Below are positions 21,288 to 25,052 of a DNA stretch of 25,052 nucleotides, piece after piece (position 1 is the stretch's first letter; each line of letters starts with the position of its first letter). Location: assembly GCA_027343785.1 (NCBI GenBank), contig DAHWKF010000031.1, forward strand, positions 1 through 25,052, written 5' to 3'. The stretch comes from Leptospirillum sp. (GTDB taxonomy: Bacteria; Nitrospirota; Leptospirillia; Leptospirillales; Leptospirillaceae). The notes below the pieces were generated by a model, which was given only the letters and a program-made list of their open reading frames with translations, had not been told where the DNA came from and did no database searches. The translations under genes were made by a program, and so were the position numbers.

Positions 21288-22541
21288 CCAGAAAGCCTTT
21301 AGCTTGTCCAAAGACGTCAACGGTTCAAAATCCAGACCCGAAATTGTCCGGACAATTTTTCGTCCCAGGACGGGGGTTCTGTCCATGCCCCGGAAGACCC
21401 TTTCCCGCACCGCAACAACGAAAGGATTTCCCGAATTCCACACCCAGGTCATTTCGTCCGCCAACCGATGGAGCTGGAGTGTCCGGGGCTTTCTCCGAGA
21501 CTCGTACTCACCGATAGCCCCAATAACCGGTCCCGGGCCTTTTCCAAGACTCTCTATCAGCAGACCCCCAAGGGTCCGGGCGTCTTCCATGGCCTGATTC
21601 CTTCCCTGCGCCACATGGGGGTTCATGGCGTGCGCCGCGTCTCCGACAAGAACCACCGGTCCGGAAGACCATTGTTTCAGATCCACCTTCATCACCGTCA
21701 TTTCGGGAATCTCGCCAAGGGTTTTGGGGCCGGTCCGCCTCAGAATGGATGCTAGCCCGGGGATCCATCCGTCCAGCTCCTGGAAAAAACCTTCCAAACC
21801 TTTTTTTTCCAGGGGTTGTCGGTCCCCACCCGACAGCATGTACAGAAAAAATCTCCTCACAGGAGAAACGGCAAACAGGAAAAAAATCTTGCCTGGCGCA
21901 ATAAAATATCGACCTTGCGTACTGGAAACGGAATCAGGCGCATCGGAAGGACAATCGAACGACCATGAAAGATACGAGTCCCGATAGGGCCTGACCACCC
22001 CGGCAATGCCCGCCTTTTCCCGAACGCGGGATCGACGCCCGTCGTCCCCTACCAGAACAACCGCTCGCGTCCGCCGTGGCTCACCCTGCTCGGTCCAGAA
22101 AACATCGACCCCTTCCGGAATGACCCGATGGTCCACATACCCGGAGCCAAAACGCACCTGGACGGAGGGATATCGGGAGATGCCCTCCAGGAGCATCTGG
22201 TCCATCCGGTGAGGTTCAAGGGAAATGGCGAAAGGGAATCGGCCTCCCCCCTGATCATACCGGGATCGCATGAGGATGCGCCCTTGACCGTCCAGAAAAT
22301 CAAAAGAGGCGTTCCGGACGTGAGGGAGAGCCAGCAGGGACTCCAGAAGGCCCAGGTCCGAAAGAACATCCAGACCCAGTGGCTGAACAAGTTCCCCGCG
22401 TCCAACGGGAAGGATAGCGGGGCGGGGATCCACCACCAGGACACGGACACCAGCCCTTCCCAGGATCGTCGCCAGGGTCAGTCCGCCAGCTCCCGCACCG
22501 GCAATCACGACATCAGCGGTATCGACCGGGCCCCCGCTCAA
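21279..22541 (-). CDS. UbiH/PHBH-type FAD-dependent monooxygenase
   Basis: A 420-residue flavoprotein hydroxylase of the PHBH/UbiH/geranylgeranyl-reductase superfamily. The N-terminal FAD motif is GAGAGG (about residues 15-20) with an acidic end to strand two (VVDPR). The DG motif is GDDGRRSRVREKAG, and the FAD-ribityl motif is VVLVGDAAHAMNPHVAQGRNQAMEDA-like (split by my reading as GDAAH, then NQAMEDA). Substrate is not recognisable; ubiquinone-type ring hydroxylation or another lipid/aromatic substrate is possible. The TTG at 22541 overlaps the preceding stop as TTGA and has GAGGA nine bases upstream, so it is translationally coupled to the lipoprotein gene. The frame also runs to a TTG at 22562, without a site. 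Confidence 0.83.
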   Translation of the reverse strand: MSGGPVDTADVVIAGAGAGGLTLATILGRAGVRVLVVDPRPAILPVGRGELVQPLGLDVLSDLGLLESLLALPHVRNASFDFLDGQGRILMRSRYDQGGGRFPFAISLEPHRMDQMLLEGISRYPSVQVRFGSGYVDHRVIPEGVDVFWTEQGEPRRTRAVVLVGDDGRRSRVREKAGIAGVVRPYRDSYLSWSFDCPSDAPDSVSSTQGRYFIAPGKIFFLFAVSPVRRFFLYMLSGGDRQPLEKKGLEGFFQELDGWIPGLASILRRTGPKTLGEIPEMTVMKVDLKQWSSGPVVLVGDAAHAMNPHVAQGRNQAMEDARTLGGLLIESLGKGPGPVIGAIGEYESRRKPRTLQLHRLADEMTWVWNSGNPFVVAVRERVFRGMDRTPVLGRKIVRTISGLDFEPLTSLDKLKAFWAG

Positions 22542-24295
22542 GGAGAAAGATCCTCGACGCAATATGCGCGACCGTCAAGGAGAGGGGCCCTCATCACCAT
22601 GAACCGGTCATCCGGCTCTTCCCCCGGACGAACCCACAACAGACGGGAAAGCGTCCGGGAAACGTTCTTCCCCAGCATGTCCAGCGCTTCTTCCAAAGCT
22701 TCCTTCCCTCCCACCCCGGCGCCCGACAGTTCGCCGGAGGCCCCCCAGAGAACATGGTTTCCAGCATCCCTGACCTCCGCCCGCCAGCCTATCCTCCGGA
22801 CAACAAGCTTGTTGCCTCCCAGAATGCGGGACCTTGAATCCAGTGGATGCCAGTGAAGCCGGAGTTCCGCTTCGGAGAAGGCACCCCCTATTTCTCGAGA
22901 GATCCGGCGCAGGACCTTCCCCCGATTTCCCGGCAAACGGACGACAAATCCCTCCCGGGACAGGTCCGACGCAAAATTCTTCAAAAAGTCGGCCTCCTCC
23001 CGTAAACCGAGGCTGTTTCCATGAATAGAAGGGTCCACGGAAACAGAGATTTTCAGCCGATGGGTCTCCCGTGGGCCCGGGAACTCAACCGGAAAGCGGC
23101 CATGGACTTTTTTCGCCAAATCCCATGCAACCTTCGAATCCGTTTTATCGTCTCCGGGGACGAGGCCAACATGAACCAGTGAAGTTTTCCCGGAAGCGGG
23201 CCAGCGATCCACTCGACATTGGCCTTCCCCGTCCCCGCTTGTCCGTGAACACCGGTACAAAAGCCGGTTTTTTCCACGGTACTGGCCATACCACCCCAGG
23301 TCTCCTGACCAATAAAGGGATAGCGCCCGATAGGGGGTGTTTTCCACCCCCCCACCCCTCCACAGGATGGGCGGGGGCGGAAAGGGCAAAAGAGGGAGAA
23401 CCGGACGGAGGAAAAGCACCGGCACAAATCCCGAAATGCCATGGCTTCGGAGATTGTCACGGAATCGGGCATCCAGTGAAAAAGAGGTCTTGCTTCCCGT
23501 CGCATCCGTCACCTTGAGCGGATGATCCATGTTATAGGATGACCGGATGGATGAAGAACCCAGAAACTGGTTCCACAACCCGTACTCCTCTTTCAATATC
23601 AGAAAGTAACGCTTGCGATCTTCCCGGGAAAGGGAGGCGATGGCATGAATTTCCCGGAAGGAGCGACGATTTTTAGCCAACAGGATCAACGATGGGGTTC
23701 CGTCTTCCTGCTTCAGGTAGGCAAGAAGGCGGAGGTGCCGATTGCGAATGCGCCTGAACCTCTGCCGGTCCATTGACCCGAGTTCCTCCTTGATATTCCG
23801 GAGAAAATTGACCGGCGCACGCACAAGAACCCAGGCGTGACGCTCCAGCAGAAAAGGATTTCTGGTATCGGGCTGTGTTTCGTACTCCCAGGAATCGACC
23901 AAAACCAGTGGCCCCTTCCGCCGGGATATTTCTCCCCGAAACCGCTCCAGGAGAGTCCGGCGACTCCCTGCGGTAAAGTGGAGCCCCGACGCCTCGAGAC
24001 GCTTGACAAGCGATTCGGCAAGCGTCTCCCGGGCCTTCGCGAGAGTTTCCGGGCGACCCGCCCGGGATTTGGCCCGCGCCACAAGATAAACGTTCCCGCG
24101 GGAAGGAGGCAGTGCGTGATGGACCCAGACAGGCTCCTGAGGGGCCGATTGCCAGACGGCGGTCGGACCGGAATCCGTCTCAATATGGGCGCAGCCATCC
24201 AGAATAAGGACAAGCAACCAAAAAACCGTCCGGAAGCGGAAAAAGCTTTCGGGCAACAAGCGGATGGTCCAGGGGTGCTTATAGCGAATCGGCAT
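22538..24295 (-). CDS. Large predicted lipoprotein with LPP20-like N-terminal region, unknown function
   Basis: A 585-residue protein from the ATG at 24295. A long basic n-region and hydrophobic VFWLLVLILDGC (Cys35) look like a lipoprotein signal, though Asp at position -2 is unusual. Residues about 50-140 (EPVWVHHALPPSRGNVYLVA, then AKARETLAESLVKRLEASG) match the LPP20-like pattern 'P.W....P....yyavG.a....p.eA...A...L'. A central Pro-rich stretch (PFPPPPILWR) follows, then a beta-rich C-terminus with repeated Leu-Lys/Arg strand patterns. I recognise no full-length family. It follows zwf after an 11-base gap with a weak ribosome-binding site and overlaps the monooxygenase gene by four bases (TTGA). 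An envelope role is plausible from the signal only. Confidence 0.62.
   Translation of the reverse strand: MPIRYKHPWTIRLLPESFFRFRTVFWLLVLILDGCAHIETDSGPTAVWQSAPQEPVWVHHALPPSRGNVYLVARAKSRAGRPETLAKARETLAESLVKRLEASGLHFTAGSRRTLLERFRGEISRRKGPLVLVDSWEYETQPDTRNPFLLERHAWVLVRAPVNFLRNIKEELGSMDRQRFRRIRNRHLRLLAYLKQEDGTPSLILLAKNRRSFREIHAIASLSREDRKRYFLILKEEYGLWNQFLGSSSIRSSYNMDHPLKVTDATGSKTSFSLDARFRDNLRSHGISGFVPVLFLRPVLPLLPFPPPPILWRGGGVENTPYRALSLYWSGDLGWYGQYRGKNRLLYRCSRTSGDGEGQCRVDRWPASGKTSLVHVGLVPGDDKTDSKVAWDLAKKVHGRFPVEFPGPRETHRLKISVSVDPSIHGNSLGLREEADFLKNFASDLSREGFVVRLPGNRGKVLRRISREIGGAFSEAELRLHWHPLDSRSRILGGNKLVVRRIGWRAEVRDAGNHVLWGASGELSGAGVGGKEALEEALDMLGKNVSRTLSRLLWVRPGEEPDDRFMVMRAPLLDGRAYCVEDLSP
23369..23396 (+). 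other. G-quadruplex-capable tract next to an opposing C-run
   Basis: The plus strand has G runs at 23369-23371, 23373-23377, 23384-23386 and 23394-23396 with loops of 1, 6 and 7 bases, which satisfies the G3-N1-7 pattern. Just upstream (23347-23359) the same strand is almost pure C, so the strand skew flips within 25 bases. Both encode the Pro- and Gly-rich segment of the LPP20-like lipoprotein. Function is unproven. Confidence 0.4.
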
Positions 24296-24306
24296 CAATC
24301 GGGCGG

Positions 24307-25052
24307 TCAGGACCTGTTGAGGAAGGCGGACAATTCCTGCGGTCCGTCCGAACCCGCCTCATAAAAGGTCGGAACCGGCGCCGAAGCGGGATCTGCCAGG
24401 AACGGTGTAATGTAAGCCCAGGCTCTTTCCACCTCGTCGTTTCGCGCAAACAATGTCGAGTCTCCGACCATCGCATCGTGCAGCAACCGCTCATATGCGT
24501 CCGGCGGGTGTCCCTGATAGACCTCCTGGTAAGAAAAGTCCATCTCGGCCGGATCGATGTGCAATCTGGACGACGGCCTCTTGAGACCGAATCGGATCGA
24601 AACCCCTTCGTTGGGCTGAATCCGGATGGTCAGCGAGTTGGGAATATTGTCGTCGCAATGGGCAAGTCGAAAAATGGCGAAAGGGTGCGCACGGAAAAAC
24701 AAGGTGATTTCCGTCGACTTCTTGCTCAGCCTTTTTCCCGCCACCAGAAAAAAAGGCACCCCTGCCCACCGCCAGTTCTGGATCTCCACCCGCATGGCAG
24801 CGAAGGTCTCCACACGGGAACCCGGGGAAACCTTGGCTTCTTCCCGGTAACCGGGAACGGGCAAGCCGTCCAGCACCCCCTGCACATATTGGCCTCGAAG
24901 GATATTCTGTGAAATCTCTTCCCTGGTGTAAGGCTTGAGGGATCTCAGGACTTTCACTTTTTCATCCCGGATGGCCTCCGACTCGAACGCGACCGGCGGA
25001 TCCATGGCCGTCAGGGTCATGACCTGGAGGAGATGGCTCTGGATCATGTCCC
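24307..25052 (-). CDS. zwf: Glucose-6-phosphate 1-dehydrogenase, C-terminal part (runs off the window)
   Basis: Zwf oxidises glucose 6-phosphate to 6-phosphogluconolactone with NAD(P)+, entering the oxidative pentose phosphate path. The window holds the last 248 residues. The segment starts DMIQSHLLQVMTLTAMDPP, the conserved dimer-side helix, and continues with YVQGVLDGLPVPGYREE, NWRWAGVPFFLVAGKRLSKK and IRIQPNEGVSIRF, all typical of G6PD. The stop is at 24307. The N-terminal Rossmann domain and the catalytic His are beyond the right edge. The LPP20-like gene begins 11 bases after the stop, suggesting co-transcription. Confidence 0.95.
   Translation of the reverse strand, partial: DMIQSHLLQVMTLTAMDPPVAFESEAIRDEKVKVLRSLKPYTREEISQNILRGQYVQGVLDGLPVPGYREEAKVSPGSRVETFAAMRVEIQNWRWAGVPFFLVAGKRLSKKSTEITLFFRAHPFAIFRLAHCDDNIPNSLTIRIQPNEGVSIRFGLKRPSSRLHIDPAEMDFSYQEVYQGHPPDAYERLLHDAMVGDSTLFARNDEVERAWAYITPFLADPASAPVPTFYEAGSDGPQELSAFLNRS

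Noticed and set aside
1..25052. Mobile elements, phage genes, CRISPR arrays, toxin-antitoxin or defence modules
   Set aside because: No transposase or integrase frames, no spaced direct repeats, no terminal inverted repeats and no defence-type domains were seen anywhere in the window. The five tRNA genes show no adjacent duplicated 3' ends that would mark an integrated island.

Overview
The window reads as a compact bacterial chromosome segment of roughly 54-56% G+C. It is densely packed with housekeeping genes, and all but three protein genes lie on the minus strand. Several features point to a Gram-negative, possibly acidophilic or chemolithotrophic lineage such as Nitrospirota (Leptospirillum-like). 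These are a sulfide:quinone-reductase-like flavoprotein with a DUF1641 partner, lipoproteins with lipoboxes, RlpA, and frequent TTG/GTG starts. That placement is an inference from style and gene content, not a proven assignment. No insertion sequence, phage gene, CRISPR array or toxin-antitoxin module was seen, and no gene-free stretch exceeds 300 bases.

Region by region (minus strand unless noted): (1) 1-673 holds the start of tuf (EF-Tu), preceded by tRNA-Thr, tRNA-Gly and tRNA-Tyr in the classical tyr-gly-thr-tuf order, with a perfect TTGACA-N17-TATAAT promoter at 645-673. (2) 709-2886 holds a DUF1641 gene, the SQR-like gene and tRNA-Leu(TAG). (3) 2917-3951 (+) is an unrecognised polytopic membrane protein, convergent with rimO (3982-5433). 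A small membrane-anchored coiled-coil protein (5548-6000, +) diverges from rimO. (4) 6005-16981 is an almost gapless co-directional run of about 11 kb. In transcription order it contains a TPR-type lipoprotein, pgsA, a DUF512 radical-SAM protein, ispE, tRNA-Gln, prs, rplY, pth, ychF, rpsF, ssb, rpsR, a DUF2232 membrane protein, rlpA, a small basic coiled-coil protein and a 56-residue DUF4177-like protein. (5) 17062-17712 (+) is an unknown single-span membrane protein that diverges from this run and shares its stop tetranucleotide with clpX. (6) 17709-21239 is the tig-clpP-clpX proteostasis operon with a palindrome-bearing promoter; its trigger factor carries a histidine-rich tail. (7) 21279-25052 is zwf (3' part), a large LPP20-like lipoprotein and a UbiH-type FAD monooxygenase.

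Functionally the segment links translation (EF-Tu, tRNAs, S6, S18, L25, Pth, YchF, RimO), nucleotide and isoprenoid precursors (Prs, IspE), phospholipid synthesis (PgsA), envelope biogenesis (RlpA, lipoproteins) and proteolysis (Tig, ClpP, ClpX). I see no clear new multi-gene system. The best candidates for new biology are the unknown lipoproteins (15653-16981, 22538-24295), the orphan membrane protein at 2917, the two-cysteine SQR/DUF1641 pair, the His-tailed trigger factor and the palindrome in the tig promoter.
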